From the NCBI GenBank assembly GCA_022925895.1, contig JAKSYS010000141.1, positions 43,106 to 107,105 on the forward strand: a stretch of 64,000 bases of DNA, read 5' to 3'. Shown here piece by piece: positions 11,674-21,170 of this stretch (positions are counted from its first letter, which is position 1; each line of letters opens with the position of its first letter). The translations under genes were made by a program, and so were the position numbers. Origin of the DNA: Fragilaria crotonensis (taxonomy: Eukaryota; Bacillariophyta; Fragilariophyceae; Fragilariales; Fragilariaceae). The notes beneath the pieces are model-generated. The model was not told where the DNA came from. It saw nothing but the letters and a program-made list of their open reading frames with translations, and did no database searches.

Positions 11674-12103
11674 CTCTCACCTTGCTTGTAGCAATGTGGA
11701 CTCATTAAAACGCAATACTCGAGGTTGTTGTCAAGGCGCATGAACGTTGGATTGGATTAGATTTCTACTGTACCTGGTATACCACGAAGCAACTAGTCTA
11801 CGGTAGATCAGCCCGCAACAAGTAGTAAGTCCGAAAGGATGAGTTACTAAGCACTGGTAGTTCATTATCAATTGTCCAAATTCCAAATAAAAAGTACAGC
11901 AGTATGATAATGGCGCTGTCAAGCACTGGAGTGCTTGCTTGGCACTGTGTGTCGTAGAAGTACTTGAGTGTTACTCCAGGCTGAGACTGCAGTGCTAGAT
12001 TGACGGTAACGAAGAATTACTGCAATCTGAAGCGCTTGCATCACCACATCGTCAATTGTATGCTGCTGAGAGTAGAGAGTAGGGTGTGCATTGTGGTAGG
12101 ACT
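11674..12103. other. Intergenic region, no gene seen
   Basis: Between the small secreted-protein gene and a short TIR element. Nothing beyond short stop-rich frames and GTAC-type motifs was seen. Confidence 0.4.
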
Positions 12104-12436
12104 ACCGTATTTCTCGGTGTTTTGTACCCCCCAAATGTACATCAAAAATGTCCGAAGGGTACAGGTCACCGAGGAAAAAAACCAACGCGCAAACCAGTGA
12201 AAAACTTGAAAACAAACATTTAAACTTATCACTTGATCATTGAAGTTATACATGTAAAACTAGGTTTCGGCACGAAGAATTCAAATGACCTGACGTTTCA
12301 GCAAAATGCCAGAATTTGCTCTGCAAAAGGATCTAAAAAGGGCTCACTTTCTTGAGTCGAGTGGGTCAAAAATGTACATCGATTTTCGGCAAAGGGTACA
12401 GGATTCCGTGGTGTACAAAATTCCGAGAAAAACGGT
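12104..12436. mobile_element. Putative MITE with imperfect ~25-bp terminal inverted repeats
   Basis: The left end reads ACCGTATTTCTCGGTGTTTT and the reverse complement of the right end reads ACCGTTTTTCTCGGAATTTT. Both continue into TTGTAC, and further matching words (AAATGTACAT, GGGTACAGG) lie just inside on both sides. The 333-bp interval has no coding capacity, so it looks like a non-autonomous element. No clear target-site duplication was seen, so the exact boundaries and the superfamily are open. Confidence 0.5.
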
Positions 12437-12775
12437 CGCTTGCTCCTGTACATAATCCTTTCCCAACTTCAAAAGTTGAGGCCAGAGGTTGCACCCGTGC
12501 CGCTTGTGCACTTGTTATGACTCTACCAGGCACTTGGCGTCCTGCATCCTGCATCATCATTTTATCAGATCGACGTAGAAGCATGTGACAGCATGAGACA
12601 CAAGGTTCGTACTCGTTCTGGAGTTGGGCGCGTACTAAAAAAAGCTCCGACGCACTCCGCGAGTTTAAACTTAACGCTTGTAGATATGCATATATACAAG
12701 CCTGAGAATAAATAACATACAAATCGCATATCACTATATCACACTGCCACATGCCATAGGATACTCGTACCCGTG
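12437..12775. other. Short intergenic spacer between two TIR elements
   Basis: About 340 bp with no gene recognised; it lies between the 333-bp TIR element and the Harbinger-type element. Confidence 0.4.
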
Positions 12776-12778
12776 TTA

Positions 12779-13516
12779 GAGCATGCCCACTCGTGGGGCT
12801 ATTTGTTGGACATATTGGTATTCTGCCCTGATTTCTCAGATTCTGACCCCAAAATCATACCACCGGTTGGGCGTGTTTGACATTTTTAGTGTTTGTCGTG
12901 GAACATTTTGTAATCTTTTGGAACAGATAGCTATTTCGGGTGTCAGATCTGTTCCAAAAAATACGAATTCAGCTACCATTCTAAAAAGTAGCCCTGCTCA
13001 ATTTGTCCTGTTTGATATGCCCTTCCACCCCGATTGATTAGTTGGATTCAAGCATTTTAATCATGATGTGATGATGTGCCATACTTGCGCCATACGTTGT
13101 ACGGCATTGTAGTCGGTGAAATCTCAGAGTGACAGTGCGTCCAGCACCACCACCGCGCTGGATGAAGCCGAGTCGGACCTTATCCCAAAACATCGATCCA
13201 TTCTGATCGGTGGCGATTGCGGCGTTTGTCGTGACGACAACATACGCCTCAACAAGCATCACGTCTTCTGCAACCTTGAAGTTTGGCTGGCCTCTCGCAC
13301 GCCCAGCAGCAACAGCAGCAGTTGGAGGTATGATATGTACTGCTCGAGTCAAATATTGTATGGCGCGCGCCCGTTTTCATCCCAAACCGAAGTGAAATAG
13401 CGCCACTGGTGTGGATCGGAGGGCACTTGGACACATCGGAAATATCCAAAATAAGCTTTTAAAGGCGCTATACGGAAAAGGGTCACAAAAAAACAGCGCC
13501 ACGAGTGGGCATGCTC
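12779..13516. mobile_element. PIF/Harbinger-type non-autonomous element, 738 bp, TTA target duplication
   Basis: Both ends are GAGCATGCCCACTCGTGG in inverted orientation, followed by G/C then GCT. Directly repeated TTA flanks the element at 12776-12778 and 13517-13519. A 3-bp TTA/TAA duplication is the signature of PIF/Harbinger transposition. The element shares its outer 12 bp (GAGCATGCCCAC) and several inner words (for example TCAATTTGTCCT) with the copy at 19025-19663, so they are one family. Inside on the minus strand is a Myb/SANT-like fragment. No transposase was seen. Confidence 0.8.
13038..13352 (-). pseudogene. Myb/SANT-like protein fragment inside the Harbinger-type element
   Basis: The frame carries RGQPNFKVAEDVMLVEAYV, TDQNGSMFWDKVRLGFIQRG and GRTVT. 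These resemble the trihelix/Myb-like domain (N-F-x-x-x-E-D-x-x-L, then a W-x-K-I/V segment) that accompanies PIF/Harbinger transposases as their second protein, and plant NAM-associated proteins. After RTVT the similarity fades (LRFHRLQCR), so the fragment is truncated or frameshifted. It supports the Harbinger origin of the element and suggests a deletion derivative of an autonomous two-gene transposon. Confidence 0.55.
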
Positions 13517-13854
13517 TTATACTTCGCACTTCGCACGCATCTGAGGTCTAAATAATGTCGGATGTCTATTTACGTGTGTATTACGTATGCATACTAGTAT
13601 GACGTACGTACATCGATACAAAGTTTACCATACATACAGTAGCGTTCATATGTCATAGTACTCTACTGCAGTACCATATAGTATCATATGATCATAGTGT
13701 CATCATATGTATTATTACAAATCATACGTCCTGGTCGATCCCTTCAAGAATATAAACGTAACAAGGACGAATTGATCGATTGATGTTCCCCGCAGTCCAT
13801 TAATCCTCATGGTGCTGCTCGTTTTTGTCTCTGTACTTGGCGAGAGCATAGAAT

Positions 13855-14654
13855 ATGAAGTTGTCGGCTGTGATCCTTGCCTTGCACTTTTCTTTTGCTG
13901 CAGGGTTCAGCACGTTGCTGTCAGCTGCTGAAGGCAAATGGTTGCCTGTTCGCGTCAAGGCAAACCGTATCGATCAAAACTTCCGAGCGCTCCCCAGAAA
14001 ACCCAACAATCAAAACTACCGATCGCTCCCCAGAAAACCCAAGGCGACGAAAACAAACCATGTCTTATCCAATCCCTATTTAAACGCCATCAACCGACCA
14101 TCGAAGCGATCCGCGTTCCTAGCTTACTGGAAGAAGATGCATGCAAAGGGCGTTACGAGAATGTTGGCCAACGCGCTACTCGCCTATCTGTTCGTTGGAA
14201 GCGCATCGCGATGTATAGTTTTCTCTTGCTCGTGGTATTTGGCGTCGAAACAGGTACGATAAAGCAAGATCTGTCCAAGTTGGTGGATTTTGATTTGTTG
14301 AAATGCCTCAGAAGTCTCACGGCACGTTATCGCCCATTACAGACACTCCTTCCACCTCTGGCGTCTGGCCAGTGGACGAACTTCTCTCGCATTTATGAAC
14401 AGACGTTTGCCGATTGGTATGCTATTTTCGTCATCATGCTTCACATTGCCCGTCCAGTAAGAGCGTCATTAGCCCTGGCAGTGAGTGGATACTGGAATAC
14501 AATGGTGTATTCGTTGAAAAAACGACTCAAGGTGAACCACGCTGTCGCCGTCGCTCTAGTCGCCTTGTTTGTAGATATACTTGGTAGTTGTGTCCTTCTG
14601 GCAGCTGGTGTTGCATTGGCAAGTTTATTTTCTGGCGTACCGTTTTGGAGATAG
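13855..14654 (+). CDS. Membrane protein with signal peptide, two exons, unknown function
   Basis: Exon 1 is 13855-14253 and exon 2 is 14343-14654, with an 89-bp intron running from GTACGA to TTACAG. Both junctions are in phase 0, giving 236 residues. The N-terminus MKLSAVILALHFSFAAGFST is a signal peptide with an A-x-GF-like cleavage context, which may mean plastid targeting. Two copies of a basic RxLPRKPxxQNxR-type segment lie near residues 40-60. After the junction comes TLLPPLASGQWTNF, then HIARPVRASLALAVSGYW and two hydrophobic segments ending ALASLFSGVPFW. The segment TPLxxGQW...RPxRxxLxxxVS...LSGVPxW looks like an uncharacterised algal membrane-protein family I have seen in diatoms. I cannot name a function. 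The second frame across exon 1 is a shadow. Confidence 0.7.
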
Positions 14655-14761
14655 TAGAGTTGAGCGCTATTTGAGGAAAACTCGCCAGGTGCGCGGACGC
14701 GAGCATGATAGATGAGTGACAAACAACTTAAGTATGAGGCAGCTCGCGGTCGGCGTTTAAG

Positions 14762-15787
14762 CTAAAATCCTTGGTAATCCCCGCCTTCGCTGTTAACTGA
14801 GGAATGCTCCTCTGACCCGAGAGCTCCTGATTCAATAACCGACTTCTGATACTTTGCCCAATCCAATGACGCGCTTGATTCCAGATAATTTCGAGTTCGG
14901 AATTCAAAGTTTTTGGACTTCGTACTTTTCAAGTCGCCGATGCAAGAGGACCAAAACCTGCTCACCAGTAGCAAGTCCTCAGTAAATACGGGAGGAAGAC
15001 ATCCAGCTCGCAAGACCGCACCAGTATAACCAGCATCCTTGAATCGCTTGGTTTCCGATCCCATTCGACCGCCTCCAGCTGAGACACTAATGGAACCAAC
15101 AATCGGCAACCTCTTGCGAAGGTCTTTGCTGACCGAGGGCAACGGAACGGATACCCTATCAGATTCTTGCTCGGAAGTTGACTGGATAGTGACGAAAATA
15201 CTAGCTGGTTCATGTCCAACAATATCCGTAAGCTTCGACACCACCTCCTCCATGAAACTTTCCCCCGTCCAACTTGTCGCGTCACTTTCTGACAGCAGCA
15301 GCTCTGGGAGGGGCTGCAGGCCGACTTGAATGGCAGTTTCACACTTGGACTTGAGTGCATCCAAATCACTCAAGCTACAAGGAATCAACACACCACACAC
15401 CCCTGATTCCGCCAGCTCCTTCCAGGATTGCTCCTCCTCGCCACAGTATACGACGGGAATGGGTCCAGGAAATTCCCCGCGAGCAAGTTCTTGTTCGTTG
15501 CAAAACATCTGGACTGCCGTTAATGATCCCGACAAAAATGCGGCATTTGCCTTGGCTTTCGTGCGGATAAGCGTGGATAGTTGAGTAATGGCAGTCGATT
15601 GGAGCAAGACTGCCGTGGGATCCTTGGGTTCTGGGATAGCAATCTCGGGGCTGAGAGTCAGCTTGCCAGAAAGCGATTTGAGAGAATCGTGCAGACGAGA
15701 CTTGGCGAGTTGAAGAGTTTCAGAAGGACTTGACGTACTCAAGCCCGAGGCGAGCGTCGCCAGGCAGGTGTAGATGAGGAAACGCAT
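14762..15787 (-). CDS. Presequence-bearing hypothetical protein
   Basis: The frame is open much further upstream, but the ATG at 15787 begins MRFLIYTCLATLASGLSTSS, a signal peptide with possible plastid-transit sequence after it. This gives 341 residues. The body has alternating hydrophobic strands and charged helices such as LSGSLTAVQMFCNEQELARG, PIPVVYCGEEEQSW, GVCGVLIPCSLSDLDALKSK and DAGYTGAVLRAGCLPP. These have the rhythm of a beta/alpha barrel and faintly recall indole-3-glycerol-phosphate synthase. The key Lys/Glu residues of that enzyme were not found, so no enzyme name is given. Its start lies 319 bp from the divergent LYR-like gene, so the two may share a promoter. Confidence 0.6.
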   Translation of the reverse strand: MRFLIYTCLATLASGLSTSSPSETLQLAKSRLHDSLKSLSGKLTLSPEIAIPEPKDPTAVLLQSTAITQLSTLIRTKAKANAAFLSGSLTAVQMFCNEQELARGEFPGPIPVVYCGEEEQSWKELAESGVCGVLIPCSLSDLDALKSKCETAIQVGLQPLPELLLSESDATSWTGESFMEEVVSKLTDIVGHEPASIFVTIQSTSEQESDRVSVPLPSVSKDLRKRLPIVGSISVSAGGGRMGSETKRFKDAGYTGAVLRAGCLPPVFTEDLLLVSRFWSSCIGDLKSTKSKNFEFRTRNYLESSASLDWAKYQKSVIESGALGSEEHSSVNSEGGDYQGF

Positions 15788-16105
15788 GGTGCCGGACGAG
15801 ACAATGGGGGTGACAGGAAGAGGTCGAGTGTCGAGTGGCGAGCTGAATTTCTTTGAAATGAGTGAACGCGAGGGTCTGTGGATCGTTGGATCGTGCGCAC
15901 TTGATTTGATGAGATCGTCTCTGCCAGTCGTCCGGGATGAGAGACACTGACATACGGCGCACCCGACCCAAGTACACAGACACCGGTATAGAACTTGTGA
16001 GATTCCATACATACACACAGTATATGCATACCTGGTACGAGTACATGTACTTGTAGCCGTTGTGACCACAGACCACAGTCACGCCACGCACAGAGGTTCG
16101 TTTTC

Positions 16106-16552
16106 ATGTTTCGAAGGATTGTCAGAACACTTTCCAAAATGGCGAGCGCTGCTCCCTCTGCCAACCGCATCCTTCACACGTATCGCGCCATGGCGCGTAT
16201 GATTCAGCGATTGCCAGAGTCCAAATCAGAGACGTTCCGAAAGGAGCTTCGAAGCAAGTTTCGTGTCCCATTAGGGGACGAGAAGGACCTCGACGATCGA
16301 TTGAGAGAAGCTGGGGAGAAGATTGCGTTTCTTCGCATTATAACCCCAAAAACAAAGAATGAAGGTGGTGGTCGGTGGGTTTATAAGAATGGAGAGCGGA
16401 TTGAAGAAGGAGAAACCACTTCCATCACTGGACGACGAGTCATCAGTAGCTTCACCGGTTATAACTTGGATCCGTGCATGGTCAAGAGGCACAACGTGGG
16501 CCTGAAACGAGCCGGCTTTGTCAACAATTTGCATGCTAAAGGCATCTTTTAG
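16106..16552 (+). CDS. Small LYR-motif-like protein, probably mitochondrial
   Basis: A 148-residue intact frame. The N-terminus MFRRIVRTLSKMASAAPSAN is basic and serine-rich, like a mitochondrial presequence. Next comes ILHTYRAMARMIQRLPESKS, resembling the start of Complex1_LYR proteins, where an LYR tripeptide (here TYR) precedes a conserved Arg and Pro. These small proteins act in Fe-S cluster delivery and respiratory complex assembly. A C-terminal half with WVYKNGERIEEGET and DPCMVKRHNVGLKRAGFVNN is not typical of LYRM proteins, so membership is tentative. A second in-frame ATG at 16139 could be the real start. Confidence 0.6.
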   Translation: MFRRIVRTLSKMASAAPSANRILHTYRAMARMIQRLPESKSETFRKELRSKFRVPLGDEKDLDDRLREAGEKIAFLRIITPKTKNEGGGRWVYKNGERIEEGETTSITGRRVISSFTGYNLDPCMVKRHNVGLKRAGFVNNLHAKGIF

Positions 16553-16634
16553 GCGAAGGAATAGTTGCGTGAAAATTAGAATTTTAGAATCAGCCGTGAT
16601 TACCGTCCTCTGCTCTTATGTGATGATCATAGTT

Positions 16635-18479
16635 TCACGAAGTCGAACGGTTCTTTTCTGATTGAAATTTGCCAATCCATCGTCGGAAGGCGGATGGTTC
16701 TTCTGAGTTTCCAAGTGAGAGGAGCTTACGCGCTTTTCGAATGGCTGCTCCCTCCAGTATGATAGGATTGGCAACCTTCCAGATCTCCATGTTAGGATCC
16801 AATGCTATGAACGACAGCAAAAAAGTGGTACGTTTGGGGCAGACACACCCGAAAATAGAGAACGAGAGATGGTAAGGAACACGAGAAGAACCAATACACG
16901 CATCGCAACCTCAAATTGATGACTTACACAACACAATGCCCTCTTGAACTTTGATGGCCAATGCCGCGGAGACAAAGGATTGGTTCATAAGCACGTGGTG
17001 CGTCGCTGCCGCTTCACAGATTTGCGAAATGTAGGATCCCAGATGCTCCATCAAGTAATTGCTACCACGCGCCAATTGGGACAAGGCATCCATTTTATCC
17101 ACGAACAACTCTTCTTCGAGGGCGCTGCCAACCCTTGCCTTGGAATTGTCCACCATTAGTCGGCCAGCGGTGCGGCCGTCGTAACGAATGAATGAGGTGA
17201 GAATATCGACAATCAATTGATGGTCCATATCGGTGTACTCATTGACTATACCAACATCCAACAATGCCAGTCGATGGTCGTTCGTTACGAGGACGTTACC
17301 TGGATGCAAATCACCATGACAATGATTTTGTATAAATATCATTTTGCAGACAGCGGTAATCCCATTGACACATAACTTTCGCAGCAATGTGTGGTCATCA
17401 GCGTTGCGCTTGGCAAACTCCAAGATGGGTAGACCTTCAATAAAGGTTTCGACCAACACATTATGAGTGGCGTGGAACTCCGGCACAAGTTTCGGGAAGA
17501 TAACCTTATCTGCATCCCGTTCAAAATCTCGATTGAACCGTTGTAGATTGCGCGCTTCGTATCGAAGGTCTAACTGCAGCATAAGCATGCGACCGAATTC
17601 TTCAACTGCGCCCTGTGGATTGAGCCACGACAGGGGTTCCCATATGCGAGGGATGACATCAGCCGCGAAACGCATCAAGTTCAAATCCGTTTCCATATCT
17701 TGATCAATCGATGGGTGCAATACTTTAATGGCCACGGGCACTTCCTCCACCGACGATGGCAGTTTAACGTATCCCTTGTAGACTTGACCAATACAACCAC
17801 TACCAATCAACTTGTCGATGCGTATCTTGTCACGCCAATCATTGCCATAAGCATCTTGTAAGGCTTGTTCGGTGTACTTCCAGGCATGAGGAGTTGTGTC
17901 ATCCTGAAGCCTTTGGAATATGGAACAAAACTCATGACCAACCAAGTCTGGTCTCGAACTCAACCATTGCATTAGTTTGACCACTGCCGCACCCGACCAT
18001 TCGACATTGCGGACGCAGCGGTTGAGGTAGAATTGAGAAAACCAAGACAGTTTTTCTGCTTCTGCCGACGACAAAGCTAGCTCGTGCGCGTCCTTCTGTG
18101 GAGGCTTGCGGTGCAGGAGAGGATACAACAGCAACAGAGGCGTCAGGGCGACGGCGAGTTTGACAACGCGAGCGAACATGCGCAACGCCTTGATAACTTT
18201 TTGCTTGAGCGTTGATCGAGATGAATTCGATAACGAATCTGTTGGTAAAAGGGAAGTAACTGCAGTTTCCTCGGGTGGAACAACTAGTGACGTTTCACAG
18301 GAGGACATGGCTGCTTGATATGTAGTGCATAGCGCAATCGACGGGATTATCAGCGTAGTCGTTCGAAGAGCGACGTTCGAAACATAACTCTTGCTTCCGT
18401 TTTTATTGCAAACCAAAGTTCTCCTGCTGCTTTTCAGCAATCTCGCAGCAACGGAGAGTGGCTGGCGAGAGGACAGCAT
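16635..18479 (-). CDS. ADCK2: ADCK2-like atypical protein kinase (ABC1/UbiB family), two exons
   Basis: Exons 18479-16928 and 16804-16635 are joined across a 123-bp GT-AG intron (phase 1), giving 573 residues. The UbiB/ADCK fold is clear. VVKLMQWLSSRPDL stands for the KxGQ region, with Met replacing the usual Gly. The others are IGSGCIGQVYKG for the nucleotide loop, VAIKVLHPSI for the lysine, HGDLHPGNVLV for the catalytic loop and LLDVGIV in place of DFG. The second exon adds DPNMEIWKVANPII, the ADCK2 C-terminus. The N-terminus (residues 1-60) is Arg/Ser-rich with a hydrophobic patch, fitting a mitochondrial presequence, and a membrane segment lies near residues 112-128. Family members support coenzyme Q metabolism; this role is inferred by family. 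Confidence 0.85.
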
Positions 18480-19024
18480 GGCTCATCCGTTACGTTGAAT
18501 GAAAATGCTCAATGCCAAGTCCTCGGCAGTGTGTACAATGACGTACAGTGTACCTTGTACTGTACCACCCCAATTGGTTCACAATTCACAGTGGTTCAAG
18601 GAACAAGTGTCAGGGTTCCCTTTTTTGGATCAGAAGACAAACCAAGGTCTCTGGTACAGGTACATGTACCGTGGACGTGGACTTTGGAAAACGGAACTTC
18701 AGTGGGCGGGATACGGTATACGGTATACCGTATACCCTCGACAATTTGAAGTTCGATGGGGGTGCAGCTCAGTCTTCGGTACTTGTACGTTGTACTGTAG
18801 AGAGTGAATTCGATTTTGGATTTTGGAGCTTACCGGTAGATTGACACAGTATACAGTACAAGTACCTTCTACTCCAGAGTACTGTAGTACATTCTACATG
18901 CTACTTGTACCTGGTCCCTGTACACGTGCTTTCAGAAATCGGAATATACGGGGGTCGCTTGTCGCTTCAGACTTCACAGAATACTGAATACTGACATCCT
19001 CGGAGTAGAGTACAGTGTACTTTA
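18480..19024. other. Intergenic repeat-rich stretch
   Basis: No gene is seen. A perfect 22-bp palindrome built of GGTATAC units lies at 18715-18736, a TACCGGTA near 18835, and many AGTACT/GTAC words. The far end abuts the second Harbinger-type element. Confidence 0.5.
18715..18736. repeat. 22-bp perfect palindrome
   Basis: GGTATACGGTA followed directly by its own reverse complement. It is made of overlapping GGTATAC/CGGTATACCG words and could form a cruciform or bind a dimeric protein. It lies about 235 bp upstream of the ADCK2 gene start and may be promoter-associated; that is a guess. Confidence 0.6.
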
Positions 19025-19663
19025 GAGCATGCCCACCGGAGGAGCTTTTATTTGAGTTTAGCGTTAAAGTGTTACAAATATGTCCGAGAGACATACCACC
19101 CATTGGGCCTTAACGCTATTTTTTAGCTCTTCAACAATGAGAAACGCTACTCACGCAGCTATAGCTGGTCCGAAATCAATGATTTCAGCTTCGACGCTAA
19201 AAAATAGCTTTGTTCAATTTGTCCTATTTGATCAGTTGGCTGGATTAAAGTTTTTTGGTCGCGGGTTCGATGTTCCATGCATTTGTAACGTGATTGACAT
19301 CTGGTGCGCCATACTGTGCACACGGCACACCATTCGACAATTGCAAAACGACAAACAACATGGACTTCACATTGGAAGACAATCTTGATGTCATCGACAT
19401 TGCGATGATCCTTTTCTTCGAGGGAGGTGATTTTTCCCTCGAAAACGATGTATTTCACATTGTGGAGGAGGAACAGGAAGAACACGTACAGCCCGTTTGT
19501 ACTAGTATTTTTATTGCGCGCGCATCCGCGCCCGTGTTTCATCCCAAAAATTAGCTCTTCCGGTGGCAAATCGACATATCCGAAACGCCCAAAATACATT
19601 TCTAAAGACGCTACTCGAAGAAGTAGTAGCGTTCGAAAAATAGCTCCTCCGGTGGGCATGCTC
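19025..19663. mobile_element. PIF/Harbinger-type non-autonomous element, 639 bp, TTA target duplication
   Basis: Inverted ends GAGCATGCCCACCGGAGG plus AGCT match perfectly for over 20 bp. TTA flanks both sides directly at 19022-19024 and 19664-19666. The outer 12 bp equal those of the element at 12779-13516, and inner blocks around TCAATTTGTCCT and TTTCATCCCAAA are shared, so the two are related but not recent copies. Short frames inside are stop-ridden and may be remnants of transposase or accessory gene. Confidence 0.8.
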
Positions 19664-19686
19664 TTAGCCCCCGACAGAAAACCTCG

Positions 19687-20760
19687 ATTTTGTCCTACCG
19701 GGAAGGACAAAAAAATAAGAAAAATAAAATAAAAAAAAAAGATTTTGTCCTTCCAGGTTTGAGTGGAAGGACAAAATCTAACCTGCTTATAACCGCGGGT
19801 TAATGAAATATAACACGATGATCACCATGTCAACGTCTATCACAAGACCTTCATCTGATTGGCTTACTCGCTGTATGTCACGGATTGCGCTGTATGACCC
19901 ACAGTAAGTTGGTTGTATTCATGTGTATGGCTCTGCGTACTCAGTTTAACCATCAGAGCACCGGTTCGAGCGTTAGTTCCAATTATATAATCACATGGTC
20001 ATGGCGGCAAGTTTCGGCGATAAACACAACAAAAAAATGCGAAACACGACTTGTTTTTAGCAAACACACCCGGAGATGATCCGGAAAATATCGAAATTCA
20101 CCCGGATATTATCACGATTTGGCAACAACAATGATAAAGGTGCCTATTCACCAGCCATTTGATGCCAGACAGCAACAAGGTGATTGCAAGACCCAAAAGG
20201 TGGGCAAGGCTGAGCCTTTTGATGTGATGGAAAGTGGTTTCCTCGGTTTTTTCAGTGACAGGGGTCATGATTTTGGTGAAGATGAGATTTAGCATGGGAA
20301 GTGCCAATATTCAAGACACTTGATGCCAGACCAAAAAAAATGACTGCAAAACCCAAGAGATGGACTAGACAGAGCTATTTGATGTGATAGAAAGTGGGGT
20401 TGTCGGTAAATTCAGAGATAGCAGTGATCATCATGGTGAAGATGTGATTTAACACGGGAGTTTACCGCGTTAAAATCTAGAAATCAATTTTTGTACGGAG
20501 AATTTTAATAGAATTTGTCCTATAATTGACAATTTTTTCTAGGACAAAACATAAAATGACCTCGTAAAAGTCAGCTATCTTTGTGTCGTCATATCTTCAC
20601 CATTATCAGTGTCCTTATTTCAAAAGTAGGACGGATTAAGAAAGGCAATGCATTCAGGAGTAATTTGTACGCTTCAGTTTTTTTAGGTATTGAGAATTGG
20701 AAGTAAGCGGTGGACGCCAAAATTTGTCCTCTTTTTTGTCCTACAAAATTTCATTGATGT
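19687..20760. repeat. Family of TTTTGTCC inverted repeats and hairpins
   Basis: At 19740-19779 a perfect 16-bp stem (AGATTTTGTCCTTCCA and its complement) encloses an 8-nt loop. Just upstream (about 19689-19713) a shorter TTTTGTCCT/AGGACAAAA pair occurs. Further ones lie near 20515-20550 (TTTGTCCTA ... TAGGACAAA) and 20728-20745. The repetition suggests a local transposon or degenerate array. No coding content. Confidence 0.5.
20159..20463. repeat. Imperfect tandem duplication, period 161 bp
   Basis: Unit A begins TTGATGCCAGAC at 20159 and unit B begins the same at 20320. Aligned words in order include TTGCAAGACCCAA, TTTGATGTGATGGAAAGTGG, TCATGATTTTGGTGAAGATG and ATTTAGCATGGGA. Unit B holds their diverged counterparts. 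Divergence of 10-20 percent suggests an old duplication. Confidence 0.6.
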
Positions 20761-21170
20761 AGGGCATTTCTCAGTAGATATAGAAGGTCATTCGTCATGA
20801 TTTATGTGCTTACGTGTACTAGTACCAGTACACCTGTAGAGAGTGCGATCTCCGCCAGCAGGACAGAAGAATGTCTGACTGTCGATTATCGACGTCTACT
20901 AGCAAGTCTACTACATACACATACTCGGATTACCTGTTACCTACCAGTATGGCAGTAGCAGTTGCTCTATACGACTATGGCACATCTTATCATACAACTT
21001 GCCTAACTCATCACTCCATCCCTGCTTCGGAGAAGTTGGGAAGTAACAATCAGAATAGAATCACCTTTAACCAACGGCGATAAGAATAGGAGAGAAACAC
21101 GAAGAATACAGCTATTTGCGTCAACAATCCTGTCCACACCTTCCTCAACAGAATTGAAGAGAAATTCGCC
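20761..21170. other. Intergenic region upstream of the TRPC4AP gene
   Basis: About 410 bp. No gene is seen. The last 150 bp are the likely promoter and 5' UTR of the TRPC4AP gene. Confidence 0.4.

Noticed and set aside
19258-19275. A GGTTCGA-like word resembling a tRNA B box
   Set aside because: No A box, acceptor stem or cloverleaf fits around it.
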